Part shown: piece by piece, positions 63,919 to 64,000 of the stretch | Layout: every line of letters begins with the position of its first letter | Numbering within the stretch: position 1 is the stretch's first letter | Origin: Salinicola salarius | Lineage (GTDB): Bacteria > Pseudomonadota > Gammaproteobacteria > Pseudomonadales > Halomonadaceae | Direction: 5' to 3' | Assembly: GCF_003206135.1 (NCBI RefSeq) | Contig: NZ_PZJT01000011.1 | Coordinates: 79,945-143,944 of the forward strand | DNA: 64,000 bases | Program-made: the position numbers and the translations under genes | The notes under the pieces: model-generated | Seen by the model: the letters and a program-made list of their open reading frames with translations, nothing else | Told to the model about the DNA's origin: nothing | Databases searched by the model: none

Positions 63919-64000
63919 ACCTGTCTCCTGCCTACTTTTATGCCTGCAATGACTGCGTCGTGCCTGTCGGGCGAGCCCAACGAAAAGCGGGCAGCCATTC

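Overview
The window looks like ordinary chromosome from a GC-rich, probably halophilic gammaproteobacterium, most likely a member of the Halomonadaceae. The gene neighbourhoods are gammaproteobacterial: rluE-nudJ-mnmA-hflD-purB-roxA, clpS-clpA-infA-bpt-aat, ftsK-lolA-rarA, rmf-rlmKL and a large NAD-glutamate dehydrogenase. The predicted proteins are moderately acidic. I saw no phage genes, transposases, integrases, CRISPR arrays, rRNA or tRNA. All identifications come from reading motifs and family architecture; no database search was run.

Layout. 1-4796 (+): a PTS pair for N-acetylglucosamine-type sugars (HPr-EI protein cut by the window edge, then EIICB) and a Cof-type HAD phosphatase. 4856-9042 (-): the ycjX-ycjF pair and a sodium:solute symporter. 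9272-17062: an envelope-glycan block with a GtrII-like membrane protein (-), opgG-opgH for osmoregulated periplasmic glucans, a GlsB/YeaQ membrane protein and an acyltransferase-3. 17214-19625: a large protein with repeated DUF1266-like units. 19889-23382: an NlpC/P60 lipoprotein, SlyD-type isomerase, a small membrane protein, LpxR-like lipid A deacylase and a glycine-zipper lipoprotein. 23545-29447 (-): roxA, purB, hflD, mnmA, nudJ and rluE.

29754-34594 holds all four known parts of the bacterial N-degron pathway: clpS and clpA on one side, bpt and aat on the other, with infA between. Next come a Cache-type chemoreceptor, ftsK, lolA, rarA (convergent), a hemerythrin-like protein with altered ligands, a LysR regulator overlapping murI, trmA, and gdhB. 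52064-57636: a secreted protein with a duplicated beta domain, pyrD, rmf, rlmKL and a small WGR-like protein. 57863-63918: pdxB, a marR-SIP iron operon with a clear promoter/operator, htpX, an alanine-type aminotransferase and the ribosome-assembly GTPase RbgA/YlqF.

I found no convincing new multi-gene system. The observations most worth following are the overlapping Fur-like and MarR operators before the siderophore-interacting protein, the second cysteine-less EIIB domain in the sugar transporter, the DUF1266 multi-repeat protein, the duplicated-domain secreted protein, and several 15-22 bp tandem duplications in gene-upstream regions.
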